Assembly: GCA_020026195.1 (NCBI GenBank)
Contig: JAHHQW010000023.1
Location: forward strand, 1 to 35,226
DNA: 35,226 nt
From: Prevotella sp.
Lineage (GTDB): Bacteria > Bacteroidota > Bacteroidia > Bacteroidales > Bacteroidaceae
Direction of reading: 5' to 3'
Notes under the pieces: model-generated
What the model was told of the DNA's origin: nothing
The model's input: only the letters and a program-made list of their open reading frames with translations
Database searches by the model: none
Shown: in pieces, positions 24,478-32,902 of the stretch
How positions within the stretch are numbered: the stretch's first letter is position 1
Layout: each line of letters begins with the position of its first letter
Program-made: the position numbers and the translations under genes

Positions 24478-24535
24478 ATCTTTTGTGTTATCTGCCACAT
24501 GGCAGAATAAGATTTCGCAAGATATTAAATAAATT

Positions 24536-24567
24536 AAGGCACGCAGTTGTAGAATACTGCGTGCCTT
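24536..24567. terminator. Terminator between convergent genes
   Basis: AAGGCACGCAGT (24536-24547) pairs with ACTGCGTGCCTT (24556-24567). It lies between the GH92 stop and the convergent receptor stop, with T/A-rich flanks both ways, and may serve both. Confidence 0.8.
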
Positions 24568-24593
24568 TATATTATTATGCCGTAATCAGCAGT

Positions 24594-26657
24594 TTAGAAG
24601 TCTACTGCCACGCCACCCATAAACACTCTTCCCGGCTGGGGTACATAACTGTAATCTAAAAGTCGGTTGTCGAAGATATTATTTACGTCGAAATGGACCT
24701 TGTAATGTTTCATCTGCCATGTGACACGGGCATCAAAGACATTATACGGCGAATAGTCGCGGACTTTTCCTTCTGCCATATAAACTCCGGTACGGTCGCT
24801 CATGCGGTAGAAGGCATCGAAAGTAACTCCCTTTACTATCTGCATGGCTAACTGGGCATTTACCTTATGGCGCAGATATTCGAGTGTGTAACGACTTATG
24901 TAGCCCTGACGTTCTGCCTTGTTCTGGTTGATGTAACTGTATGCCACATCGAACATCTTAAATACTTTCTGTCCGGGGAACATTCTTTCAAGATTGAAAC
25001 GCATCTGAGCCTCAACGCCAAGCATCTTGATGTCTTTAAAGTTTACTGACTTCCACACGCCTTTGTTGTCATCCACAGACGTTACCCAGTCTATACGGTT
25101 CTTACACCAGTTGTGATATACCGACACCTTACCGGCAAAACAGCGTGACGTGTACTTAAATCCGCCCTCTAATGCCAAGAGTTCTTCGGGCTTCAGGTAT
25201 TTGTCTGCCATGTGTCCGCCTACGGAATAATAGAGTTCAGTAACCGATGGCATACGCAGCGACGTGTTGTAGGATGCATAGATCTTGAAGTTACTGCCTA
25301 TGCGGTAACTGGCATCCACGCCGGGATAGACTTTCATGTGCATCTCGTTCCATGTGTTTTTTACGGCAACGAATCCGGCAGAGAGGTTGAACCGGTCTAA
25401 AAGGATGTTATGTTCAAAAGTGAGTGCTATGTTGGTGCGGTTGATGCCGAACTCATAATATTTGTCTCTTCCGTGAATATGTTTCGGTTTTCCTAATGGT
25501 TCGCCGAGATTGGTGCTCACGAGGTCTTCATTTCGTACATTGACACAGAATGCCGTGCGACCTAAAAGCCAGTCGAAATATGAGTTAAGATTAAGTCCGT
25601 ATACGTCGGTTCTGTGGAAATTAAACGGTACCTGTTCTTCGCTGCCACGCACAAGTTCAAAACGGTCCATGTTACGGTTCCAGTAAACCGAGGGATTGAA
25701 ATGGAAGTTTCCTATCACGGTACGTGCCTGTAGTGCCGTGTAACTTTTGAAAGTGTGTTCAAACTGATTGTCAAACGAGGGGTGATAGAATGTACTTGAG
25801 CCAAAATTCTTGATGCTCATGCCTGCATGCCAGTTTACACTGAGGTTCCTGTCATTGTAAACTCCCTGATAGAATGCTTTTCCTCCTTTAAAATCGGTAT
25901 TCAGCTGACCGTCTCTGCTGCGTGAGAAACCATCGCTGCGGGTGTAGCTGCCCGATATCTGATTATTAAACTTACCCGATGCCATGTTTGCCCTTACGCC
26001 GACATCCATGTATCCGTACGAGCCGCCGCCGACATGTGCCGAAACGCTTGTTTCTTTCTGCGGGACTGTTATTATGTTGATGGCACCTAACAACGACGAC
26101 GTGCCATAAGCCCTGCCTGCCGGTCCTTCGAGAATCTCTATTCTCTCTATCTCGCTGATGTCTACGGGGAAGTCGAATGCGTTGTGTCCCGTCTGCGGGT
26201 CGCAGATGTTGATGCCGTTAAGAAGCAGTGTAATCTGTTCGTAGTTTCCTCCTCGGATACTTACGTCGGTCTGTGCACCGATTGCACCGCGCTGCCGTAC
26301 ATCCACGCCAACGGCGTACTTCAGCAAGTCGTTAATACTTTGTACCGGGGCAGCCTTAATCTGAGCCTTATCCAGTACAGTTACCATTCTCACGTTCTGC
26401 CTGTCTGTAAGCGGTGCACGCGTTCCGGTGATTTCTACCTCCCCGAGCACTGTGTTACGGTCGATGTTCAGTGTCACGGAGTCGTTGGGCATTACGTTAG
26501 CACTGATGTTGTCGGCCTTTGCTGCCTGTGCCAGCGTACATGCTCCGAGTGTTCCGATAATCACTTCTTTACCGAGACTGGCAAACAGCGAATATCCCTT
26601 ACGTCCGAATTTCGTAAACTTTAGGACATTACGCTTGTTAAACCTTGGTTTGTACAT
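24594..26657 (-). CDS. TonB-dependent receptor, BtuB-like, with extended signal peptide
   Basis: Outer-membrane transporter of 687 residues. The N terminus has an unusually long leader of about 48 residues: a basic section (NKRNVLKFTKFGRKGYSLFA) before the hydrophobic core (VIIGTLGACTLAQAAKA). A TonB-box-like VLGEVEITGTRAP sits at about 70-82. The plug includes INDLLKYAVGVDVRQRG, DVSIRGGNYEQITLLLNGIN and RIEILEGPAGRAYGTSSLLG, then the barrel to MGGVAVDF. Size and barrel pattern resemble BtuB, and leaders of this kind occur in Bacteroidetes cobalamin receptors, but no B12 riboswitch or other B12 gene is here. The substrate is therefore uncertain: cobalamin, a siderophore or another small ligand. 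Confidence 0.8.
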   Translation of the reverse strand: MYKPRFNKRNVLKFTKFGRKGYSLFASLGKEVIIGTLGACTLAQAAKADNISANVMPNDSVTLNIDRNTVLGEVEITGTRAPLTDRQNVRMVTVLDKAQIKAAPVQSINDLLKYAVGVDVRQRGAIGAQTDVSIRGGNYEQITLLLNGINICDPQTGHNAFDFPVDISEIERIEILEGPAGRAYGTSSLLGAINIITVPQKETSVSAHVGGGSYGYMDVGVRANMASGKFNNQISGSYTRSDGFSRSRDGQLNTDFKGGKAFYQGVYNDRNLSVNWHAGMSIKNFGSSTFYHPSFDNQFEHTFKSYTALQARTVIGNFHFNPSVYWNRNMDRFELVRGSEEQVPFNFHRTDVYGLNLNSYFDWLLGRTAFCVNVRNEDLVSTNLGEPLGKPKHIHGRDKYYEFGINRTNIALTFEHNILLDRFNLSAGFVAVKNTWNEMHMKVYPGVDASYRIGSNFKIYASYNTSLRMPSVTELYYSVGGHMADKYLKPEELLALEGGFKYTSRCFAGKVSVYHNWCKNRIDWVTSVDDNKGVWKSVNFKDIKMLGVEAQMRFNLERMFPGQKVFKMFDVAYSYINQNKAERQGYISRYTLEYLRHKVNAQLAMQIVKGVTFDAFYRMSDRTGVYMAEGKVRDYSPYNVFDARVTWQMKHYKVHFDVNNIFDNRLLDYSYVPQPGRVFMGGVAVDF

Positions 26658-26690
26658 AAATAATTTTGTTTATAAAAATGTTTTGACGCG

Positions 26691-26698
26691 CAAATGTA
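26691..26698 (-). promoter_or_regulatory. -7 element of the TonB-receptor gene
   Basis: The minus strand reads TACATTTG followed by CGCG, an exact TAnnTTTG match, 33 bases before the start codon. With so short a leader there is no room for a riboswitch. Confidence 0.72.
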
Positions 26699-26860
26699 CA
26701 AAGTTTTTTATAAACCAATTATAATATCCGTTATTATCGGACTGTATGTGCAGACAAACGGGTAATTTGTATTTATAAATACAATGCCACATTACTTATA
26801 TAGAAGCAGCAGGGACTTATCTGTATGTGTCACAAAGAAATATGTCACCAGAAACAAATA

Positions 26861-26892
26861 ATAAAGGCGGATAACCTTAATGTCATCCGCCT
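26861..26892 (-). terminator. Terminator of the C10 protease gene
   Basis: AGGCGGAT (26865-26872) pairs with ATCCGCCT (26885-26892). The minus strand continues into TTTATTATTTG. Confidence 0.8.
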
Positions 26893-26907
26893 CAGATTAA
26901 ATAATTA

Positions 26908-29748
26908 TTACATTCTTACTTTTCTTATTACCGTACCTTTATCGGTTGTAATGCGAAGTATATAAATGCCGGGGGCTAAAGATGTATCGTCAGTTCTGCT
27001 TCCGTCTACAGTAAAGACTTCTGTACGGATTACTTCTACATTCTGTCCTTCGACTGAGAAGCCGTTACCGTCATAATTCACTACGATGCCTGCACCATCG
27101 GCAATCTCTTCTATTCCGGAAAGAACACCGAAGTAAATCTGTTTGTAATAATTTGCAGCACCTGTCATAGGCTGTAGTTTCTTAGCTCCCTTAGGCTTGT
27201 ACTGAGCATAAAGGATATAGAAATCGCCTTCAAGTTCGGCAGACGGAGTGTAACCGTACTTCTTACTGAATGTCTTTGTCTCGCCAGCCTTCATGTCGGC
27301 ATTGAACTCAAAGACAATAGGCTCACCGCCCATGTGGTTGAACTTACACATACCGAATTTTATCTGTCCCTTATAGTCCTGACGTGCCGTTACCGTAAAT
27401 TCGGGATGATACTTGACGCCTTTCTCTATAACGTCGGGAAGTCCTGCTATCTTGTCGCAGTGAAGTACGCAGTCGTTGTTCTCAAGAATCTTTATCTCCA
27501 CCGGAGCAAAGTCTGTTGCCACGTCGATGGTATCAGTACCGCACATTGCTCTGAAATACATATAGTATTCTCCGGGGGCTATGTTTACGCCTAAAGGATT
27601 GTAGAACAGAACTCGCTTTGCCTTTCCGTCGGCAAGGAACTCTTCGTTTGCCATCGTGTTTACATATTTCTTCTCAGGATTGTTCTTGTCTACAAGATAC
27701 ATTATGACGTCGGTTGTACCTGATGTCGCATAGTTCATTATGTTAGCACCTGTTATGAGAGTCTCTGCCTCGCGCACAGCTTCCTGATTACCCTCGCCGT
27801 TGATATAGAATGCAGGCGATACTAAACCGAGAACGGGATATTGTGAAGGCGGAAGTACTTCGAGGACCGTACGTCCTACTTCTGTATCGTTGAACTTATC
27901 GCTCTCGTCCTTCATGTTATATCTTGAGTACGCATCAACATAATACTTTCCGGGTGTGAGTGTCTCGCTGAGTTTTCCTGTTATGCTTACCTTTTCTGTA
28001 CATCCGTCGTACACACAGAGATTAGACTTTATAGTATCCGTCATGTTCTTGTCTTCTACATTGATGAACACAAGAGTCATGTTCTGTATGCAGTTGTCTT
28101 TGTCGTTTACACGTACCGTTACGTTATATCTGCCGTAACCTCCTGCATATACTGGAGTCTGCGGCTCTATCTTTGTAAGAAGGTCTACATTTGGTGCCTT
28201 CTTGTGTGTGTCTTCGCCACTGATGAACCCGCCTTTCACTGTTATCGGACACTCACGTGGTGTTCCTACGAAGCAGCGTATAACGTTCCATTCGTTTGTT
28301 CCGTTCTTCTTAAATACAGGATATATGCTGTATGTACCGTCGGCAACATCTGTCTTTCTGCTTATATTACGGTTCTGATACCATACTGTATTGTTCTTTG
28401 AAGGGAATGCTTCAAGGCTGACGGTCTGTTCGTCAATTACCTTGAGAATCTTTCCTTCTGACATTATGGCAAGTCCCATGCTGCCGCTGAATTCTTTTGC
28501 ACGCTGATTGGTAACGTCCATGAACACTGACATATCCTGTGAATAATATGTCATATTAACACCTACCACACTGTAGATGGGCCATACGTTCTCTGTAGAA
28601 TTCTCCTGTGCGGGCTGAATGCCTAAAAGCATGGACTGACTGAGGTTGAAACCTCCGGTGCCGCCACCTGTTCCTAACTTCTCCGGGTCGAGATGGTTGA
28701 TAGAGAACCAGCCGTCGCTGTTACCACCCCATCCCCAGTTGATATGTACGAAACCGTTACTGTCATAGCCATCGCACACAAATGCGTGTCCGCCCTTTCC
28801 ATCAGTACACTGTCCGCCATAATACACGGGACGATGCTGGTCAAGTTCGTCGGTAAGCATCTTCATCCATTCGTCAGAGGTATAGTAGTTTCTGTATTTC
28901 AAAGACATACCCTTGTCGTAACCGAAATGATCGAGCAGTGCCTCAGGTACTAACGGGTCGTATGTACCGCTGCCGTTAATGTCGTACTGCATCTGTGTGG
29001 CAACACCCATCTGTGCCATAAGCGTGGCAACTGCATCGGCATTGCGTGCATCTACACCTTCGGCAGGATACTGCTCAAGCATATCATCCCATAAGTATTC
29101 TGTATTTCCATAATCTGCCACAAGGGTCTCGCCCATAAAACTGTATGTTCCCTTACCCGTGCCTTTTGCTGGATATTTATGGAAACGCATAATCTGTGAT
29201 ATTGCAGTTACGACGCATCCCGTGGGATAATGGAACTCCTCGCCTGTCTTGTCTTTGTATACCGGACATTTCAGGTTGTAGGGATACATCTGGTTCCACT
29301 TGATATTTCCTAACAGAGGTTCTACGACTGGTGTTCCTTTCTCTACAGAAGCCGTCGTGATACTTTTATCAGCAGCATATTTTACGTATGCTGCCATCAT
29401 ATCCATCATTGAAATGAGGTTTTCGGGAGCATCGTCGATAGAGAATGTTCCGTTGTCGGCATAGCCCAACACCGTACCGGCTGCATCATCGGCAGCTACG
29501 ATTACGAATCCTTCATCAGTTCCTACGTTAAACACATAGAATGGCTGTGCTGTGCCTGAAAGGAGCGTCATTCTTCCGGCTCTCTCTGCTGACGTTGCGA
29601 GCATAGTGAGACGTGCGTCTTTTCTGTTCTGTTTACCTTTTAGGAACTCCGATGCCACTCGTTCGGCTTCTTTCTTACTTACAGGCCGCGCCTTTGATTC
29701 AGGCAGCAATAATACAAGCAATAATAATAATGATAAAACTTTTCTCAT
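26908..29748 (-). CDS. Secreted C10 (streptopain) family cysteine protease
   Basis: Large secreted protease of 946 residues related to SpeB of streptococci and to Bacteroidetes C10 enzymes. After a signal peptide (MRKVLSLLLLLVLLLPESKA), a propeptide-like region covers about 21-140. The catalytic domain contains C178 in HYPTGCVVTA and H321 in GKGGHAFVCDGYD, with the Asn/Trp motif FVHINWGWGGNSDGW at about 333-347. After about residue 380, several beta-sandwich modules follow. The last ~75 residues (VFTVDGSR, SLAPGIYILRITTDKG, VIRKVRM) form a type A T9SS sorting-like tail. Such enzymes are secreted virulence or nutrition proteases; the target is unknown. Its promoter lies about 115 bases upstream, giving a long 5' leader. 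Confidence 0.93.
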   Translation of the reverse strand: MRKVLSLLLLLVLLLPESKARPVSKKEAERVASEFLKGKQNRKDARLTMLATSAERAGRMTLLSGTAQPFYVFNVGTDEGFVIVAADDAAGTVLGYADNGTFSIDDAPENLISMMDMMAAYVKYAADKSITTASVEKGTPVVEPLLGNIKWNQMYPYNLKCPVYKDKTGEEFHYPTGCVVTAISQIMRFHKYPAKGTGKGTYSFMGETLVADYGNTEYLWDDMLEQYPAEGVDARNADAVATLMAQMGVATQMQYDINGSGTYDPLVPEALLDHFGYDKGMSLKYRNYYTSDEWMKMLTDELDQHRPVYYGGQCTDGKGGHAFVCDGYDSNGFVHINWGWGGNSDGWFSINHLDPEKLGTGGGTGGFNLSQSMLLGIQPAQENSTENVWPIYSVVGVNMTYYSQDMSVFMDVTNQRAKEFSGSMGLAIMSEGKILKVIDEQTVSLEAFPSKNNTVWYQNRNISRKTDVADGTYSIYPVFKKNGTNEWNVIRCFVGTPRECPITVKGGFISGEDTHKKAPNVDLLTKIEPQTPVYAGGYGRYNVTVRVNDKDNCIQNMTLVFINVEDKNMTDTIKSNLCVYDGCTEKVSITGKLSETLTPGKYYVDAYSRYNMKDESDKFNDTEVGRTVLEVLPPSQYPVLGLVSPAFYINGEGNQEAVREAETLITGANIMNYATSGTTDVIMYLVDKNNPEKKYVNTMANEEFLADGKAKRVLFYNPLGVNIAPGEYYMYFRAMCGTDTIDVATDFAPVEIKILENNDCVLHCDKIAGLPDVIEKGVKYHPEFTVTARQDYKGQIKFGMCKFNHMGGEPIVFEFNADMKAGETKTFSKKYGYTPSAELEGDFYILYAQYKPKGAKKLQPMTGAANYYKQIYFGVLSGIEEIADGAGIVVNYDGNGFSVEGQNVEVIRTEVFTVDGSRTDDTSLAPGIYILRITTDKGTVIRKVRM

Positions 29749-29773
29749 ATGTTTTTAGATTTGAATATTTTCA

Positions 29774-29790
29774 ATTACAGTCGCTGTAAT
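29774..29790. repeat. Palindrome in the protease mRNA leader
   Basis: ATTACAG and CTGTAAT flank a TCG core, 26 bases upstream of the protease start codon. It could be a repressor operator or a leader hairpin near the translation start. Confidence 0.55.
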
Positions 29791-29862
29791 AAATGTTTTT
29801 CAATTCAGGATTAGTATATAACTCTCTATTATATAATGTTTTAATTCACGATTTTAACTGGG

Positions 29863-29894
29863 CAAATATAGATTTTTAAACGATTGCTTCCAAA
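29863..29894 (-). promoter_or_regulatory. Promoter of the C10 protease gene
   Basis: On the minus strand TTTG (29891-29894) and TATATTTG (29863-29870) are separated by 20 bases, an ideal promoter. Transcription should start near 29855, giving a leader of about 107 bases. Confidence 0.85.
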
Positions 29895-30033
29895 TATTAC
29901 GATATATTATTCAATAAAAATTTTGTTTTTATTAAATAATTCTTCAATAATATATCATTTTGCAAACTGTAGTTTCTATTTATATTCTCAGTATTAAGAA
30001 AAAACGTGGTTTTTATCGTTTTAAGAACAAAAA
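29895..30033. other. AT-rich spacer
   Basis: Between the protease promoter and the next terminator there are about 140 very AT-rich bases in which nothing is recognised. Confidence 0.4.
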
Positions 30034-30076
30034 AAAGTGTAAGTATGAGTTTCTTGAACGTCATGCTTACACTTTT
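30030..30076 (-). terminator. Terminator of the threonine-aldolase gene
   Basis: Arms AAAGTGTAAGTATGA (from 30035) and TCATGCTTACACTTT (30062-30076) pair with one G-T. The minus strand ends in a run of eight T. Confidence 0.88.
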
Positions 30077-30098
30077 ATAAGTAAATATCGTGTACGGA

Positions 30099-31124
30099 CT
30101 AAAGCAGTTTTATAAGTGCGTCTACATCTTCTTCGCGTGTAGACCAGCTTGTAACAAGACGGATAATGCTGTGTGTCTCACCGCGTGCTCCGCAGACAGA
30201 GAATCCGGCATACTCTGCAAGATAATCTATCTTGTCGTTCGGCAGACGGAAGAACTGCTGGTTTGTGGGTGAATCAATGAATGTCTCATAACCTTTAGCC
30301 ACGAATGCCTGTTTTAGTTTCAGGGCAAGGCGCACGGCATGGGCACCGATGTTCATATACAGATTGTCGGTGAACAGGGTATCAAACTGTAATCCTAACA
30401 GTCGTCCTTTGGCAAGGAGTGCTCCGTGCTGCTTTACCAATGGGAAGAAATGCTTCAGCAGGTCGGGACGTGTACATACTACTGCCTCGCCAAAAAGAGC
30501 TCCGACTTTTGTACCGCCGATGTAGAAGACATCGCACAGACGTGCCATATCCTTTATGGTTACATCATTCTCTGGTGCTGCAAGGGCATATCCGAGACGT
30601 GCTCCGTCGGCATAAAGAGGTATGCTGTGCTTGTGACATACTGCACTGAGGGCTTCTAACTCTTCAAGTGTATATAGTGTGCCGTATTCCGTGGGCTGAG
30701 AGATGTAAACCATTCCTGGAGCTACCATGTGTTCATAGGTCTCGTCGCCATAGAAATCAGTGATATACTTATCCACATCTTCTGCCGCTACCTTTCCGTC
30801 GTGCGAAGGAAGTACAAGAACTTTATGCCCCGAGGCTTCGATGGCTCCGCTCTCGTGCACATTGACATGAGACGAATCGACGGCAAGTACTCCTTCATGA
30901 CGTGCAAGGAGTCCGTCAATTACCGTTGCATTGGTCTGCGTTCCTCCAACAAGAAAATGTACTGCGGCATCAGGCGCACCACATGCCTCGCGTATCTTGT
31001 TTCTTGCACTCTCGCAGTAAGGATCGAGACCATAACCTACGGTGGGTTCCATGTTTGTCTCGTTAAGTCGTTTCATTATCAGCGGATGTGCACCGCAGAG
31101 ATAATCGTTATCAAAATATAGCAT
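30099..31124 (-). CDS. PLP-dependent threonine aldolase / beta-eliminating lyase family enzyme
   Basis: Fold type I PLP enzyme of 341 residues from the ATG at 31124, probably a low-specificity L-threonine aldolase that splits threonine or allo-threonine to glycine and acetaldehyde. The PLP lysine is K206 in YIGGTKVGAL, and D173 in PLYADGARLGYA pairs with the ring nitrogen. FLVGGTQTNATVI is the usual phosphate-binding stretch, and H86 in DSSHVNVHESGA is the stacking histidine. The frame stays open to 31181, but that extension covers the -7 box at 31151-31158, so it cannot be translated from that promoter. Close relatives include other beta-eliminating lyases, so the substrate is not certain. 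A terminator follows; it looks monocistronic. Confidence 0.87.
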   Translation of the reverse strand: MLYFDNDYLCGAHPLIMKRLNETNMEPTVGYGLDPYCESARNKIREACGAPDAAVHFLVGGTQTNATVIDGLLARHEGVLAVDSSHVNVHESGAIEASGHKVLVLPSHDGKVAAEDVDKYITDFYGDETYEHMVAPGMVYISQPTEYGTLYTLEELEALSAVCHKHSIPLYADGARLGYALAAPENDVTIKDMARLCDVFYIGGTKVGALFGEAVVCTRPDLLKHFFPLVKQHGALLAKGRLLGLQFDTLFTDNLYMNIGAHAVRLALKLKQAFVAKGYETFIDSPTNQQFFRLPNDKIDYLAEYAGFSVCGARGETHSIIRLVTSWSTREEDVDALIKLL

Positions 31125-31150
31125 AATGTTATTGTTCGTTTTTGTTGTAG

Positions 31151-31182
31151 CAAAGATATAACAAGATATTGGAATTATCAAA
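31151..31182 (-). promoter_or_regulatory. Promoter of the threonine-aldolase gene
   Basis: On the minus strand TTTG (31179-31182) and TATCTTTG (31151-31158) are separated by 20 bases. The start codon is 26 bases downstream. Confidence 0.88.
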
Positions 31183-31393
31183 GATTAGAGGGATTATCTC
31201 ATCATTAAAATAACATATACACTACTACCATTTAAGAGTGTCATTGTATCTGTCTGACACAGCATAATCTGATAATTTAATATTTAAACACCAGTGATGC
31301 AGAATAACACTGCGTAACATACAGCGACAATATATTTTGATAAATGCTTTAGTATTTATTTCATAAACTTTGGGATTTTTTTTGTGTCCGCAA

Positions 31394-31425
31394 TTTGGAA
31401 CTTATCCATTATATCGTTATATTTG
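31394..31425 (+). promoter_or_regulatory. Promoter of the small four-helix membrane protein gene
   Basis: TTTG (31394-31397) and TATATTTG (31418-31425) are 20 bases apart, an ideal match. It lies within the open frame upstream of 31450 and so sets the start at 31450. Confidence 0.88.
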
Positions 31426-31449
31426 CGATATAACCATAATACAAAACAC

Positions 31450-31881
31450 ATGAATAACGTAAATAAAAAAAGCTATACAACTAAAAGAGCTGTAATGTTC
31501 TTTCTGTATGTATTCGTAGGCGTATTAACCACCATACTTGCTTTATACCATTTTGCATCAGGCTCTATAAACAAGGGACTTATAGACGAGGTTATAATGT
31601 CGGCTGTATGCGGACTCGCAATTGCGGCCTTATGCACTTACATACGCATTAAGAGCGGAAGAATGAGCGAACCAATAGTACACATGAGGAAATTCAAATA
31701 CTGGGCTTTCACCGAACTCACACTGTTATATTTCTTCATGATGATAGGCATAGTACATCTTTTCGACAATGATGTTGCATTCCTTATGCAGGAAATTATA
31801 TTTGCCGTATTCTTCGGACTGTTCTGCGCCGGTGTAAATGTCCTGTATCTTATCAAGAGAGAAAAGGGAAATCGTGACTGA
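31450..31881 (+). CDS. Small four-helix membrane protein of unknown function
   Basis: Protein of 143 residues; no family recognised. Four hydrophobic segments are clear: MFFLYVFVGVLTTILALYHF, VIMSAVCGLAIAALCTYI, ELTLLYFFMMIGIVHLF and EIIFAVFFGLFCAGVNVLYL. The N terminus (MNNVNKKSYTTKRA) is basic, so it probably lies in the cytoplasm; loops are short. An upstream in-frame start at 31384 precedes the promoter and is rejected. The gene is alone between two divergent/convergent neighbours, with its own promoter and a terminator at 31981. Confidence 0.7.
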   Translation: MNNVNKKSYTTKRAVMFFLYVFVGVLTTILALYHFASGSINKGLIDEVIMSAVCGLAIAALCTYIRIKSGRMSEPIVHMRKFKYWAFTELTLLYFFMMIGIVHLFDNDVAFLMQEIIFAVFFGLFCAGVNVLYLIKREKGNRD

Positions 31882-32248
31882 CGTGACGTCACCGGTATTG
31901 AAAAGGAATAACAATACGATACGGACTGTCCGGATAGTCTGATATTTATGAAAGACTGCTCGGAACAAACGATTTTAAGGAAGTGTTTTTATGACTTAAA
32001 GGGAAGGCATAAAAACACTTTTTTCATTGTAAGTATGCTGAGACATAACCGTATGTCTGCAAACTGACACTCGTGTATTGACAGACGCAGACACGTGTAT
32101 CTGCATGCTTTCTCTTATGTGTTTACATGTCTTAAATACACATACAGCATTTTACCTCATGGCATTCGTAAGGCAGACAGACTCTGCTTACTTGCAGTCT
32201 GTGTCATGACATACCATAAACTAATCTGTAACAACTATTTATTATACA
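31882..32248. other. Gene-free region with several hairpins
   Basis: After the terminator at 31981-32024, about 220 bases hold no credible gene. A 70-residue open frame at 32095-32307 runs through the next terminator and looks spurious. Perfect or near-perfect hairpins occur at 31883-31892 (GTGACGTCAC), 32041-32058 (AGACATA/TATGTCT) and 32177-32202 (ACAGACT/AGTCTGT). Confidence 0.45.
31981..32024 (+). terminator. Terminator of the four-helix membrane protein gene
   Basis: AAGTGTTTTTATG (31981-31993) pairs perfectly with CATAAAAACACTT (32008-32020), followed by a run of T. Confidence 0.92.
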
Positions 32249-32288
32249 AAAGAATCCCCACAGCAAACATGTACTGCGGGGATTCTTT
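32249..32288 (-). terminator. Terminator of the nucleotidase operon
   Basis: AAAGAATCCCC (32249-32259) pairs perfectly with GGGGATTCTTT (32278-32288). The minus strand continues into TTGTATAA, a modest T-tract. Confidence 0.78.
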
Positions 32289-32317
32289 CTATATGTATTC
32301 GCCGTAAAATATGCGTA

Positions 32318-32890
32318 TTACATCTTCACCTTCTGAAGTTTCAGTTTCTGAGAACTTACCTTGACAGCTCTTTTATCAATTTTATGGGCATTGCCATAAT
32401 TATGTGAGATGAAGAACTTACGTCCCTTTGACCTTGACAGATCCTCGCCTCTCAGACCTTCAACTTCGGCCTCAACCTCATAACGGTATGAAGGCTCTAC
32501 TGAGTGAAGATGAGGATTCTTTACGGTAACTACATTCTTAGAAACGATGGCCTTTCCTGCGGGAATAGTTACTTCATCGTTTACGAAAGCTACCTTTCTG
32601 TCATTCTGGTCTTCCACCTCTACCTGAACTACTGCCTTGACAGTTCTGTTTGTCTTGTTACGTACCCATACCTTTATCATCAGGTCTGCACTGCGTCTTG
32701 AGACATTACGACAGATAACTTCGGGACGACGGATTGCAATGATGTTTTCGTCCTTATCGTCTACGTCATCATAGTAATCATCATCGTCATCATCCATTAC
32801 TATACAAGAACCATTAACGGTATTGTTTACAGCCATTGCCGACGGTGCTATAAAAGCACTGGCAATAAGAATTAATAATTGTTTCAACAT
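32318..32890 (-). CDS. Exported protein with acidic run and a stand-alone GH2-type Ig-like domain
   Basis: Protein of 190 residues. Signal peptide MLKQLLILIASAFIAPSAMA. Residues 33-47 form an Asp-rich run (DDDDDDYYDDVDDKD). Residues 60-145 resemble the immunoglobulin-like beta-sandwich of GH2 glycosidases: SADLMIKVWVRNKTNRTVKA, then VTIPAGKAIVSKNVVTVKNP, then HLHSVEPSYRYEVEAEV, close to the 'VKNPxLWSxExPYLYxxxxEV' pattern, with His in place of the usual Trp. No catalytic barrel follows; the tail is very basic. It starts 12 bases after the metallophosphatase stop, so it shares that operon. The family match is from memory of the pattern and needs a profile search. The role is unknown. Confidence 0.6.
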   Translation of the reverse strand: MLKQLLILIASAFIAPSAMAVNNTVNGSCIVMDDDDDDYYDDVDDKDENIIAIRRPEVICRNVSRRSADLMIKVWVRNKTNRTVKAVVQVEVEDQNDRKVAFVNDEVTIPAGKAIVSKNVVTVKNPHLHSVEPSYRYEVEAEVEGLRGEDLSRSKGRKFFISHNYGNAHKIDKRAVKVSSQKLKLQKVKM

Positions 32891-32902
32891 AATCTTTAGT
32901 TT

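Noticed and set aside
26658..26864. Cobalamin riboswitch ahead of the BtuB-like receptor
   Set aside because: The -7 box lies only 33 bases from the start codon and no B12-box-like sequence is present.
32095..32307. A 70-residue plus-strand open frame
   Set aside because: It reads through the terminator hairpin at 32249-32288 and has Cys/Tyr-rich, non-protein-like composition.
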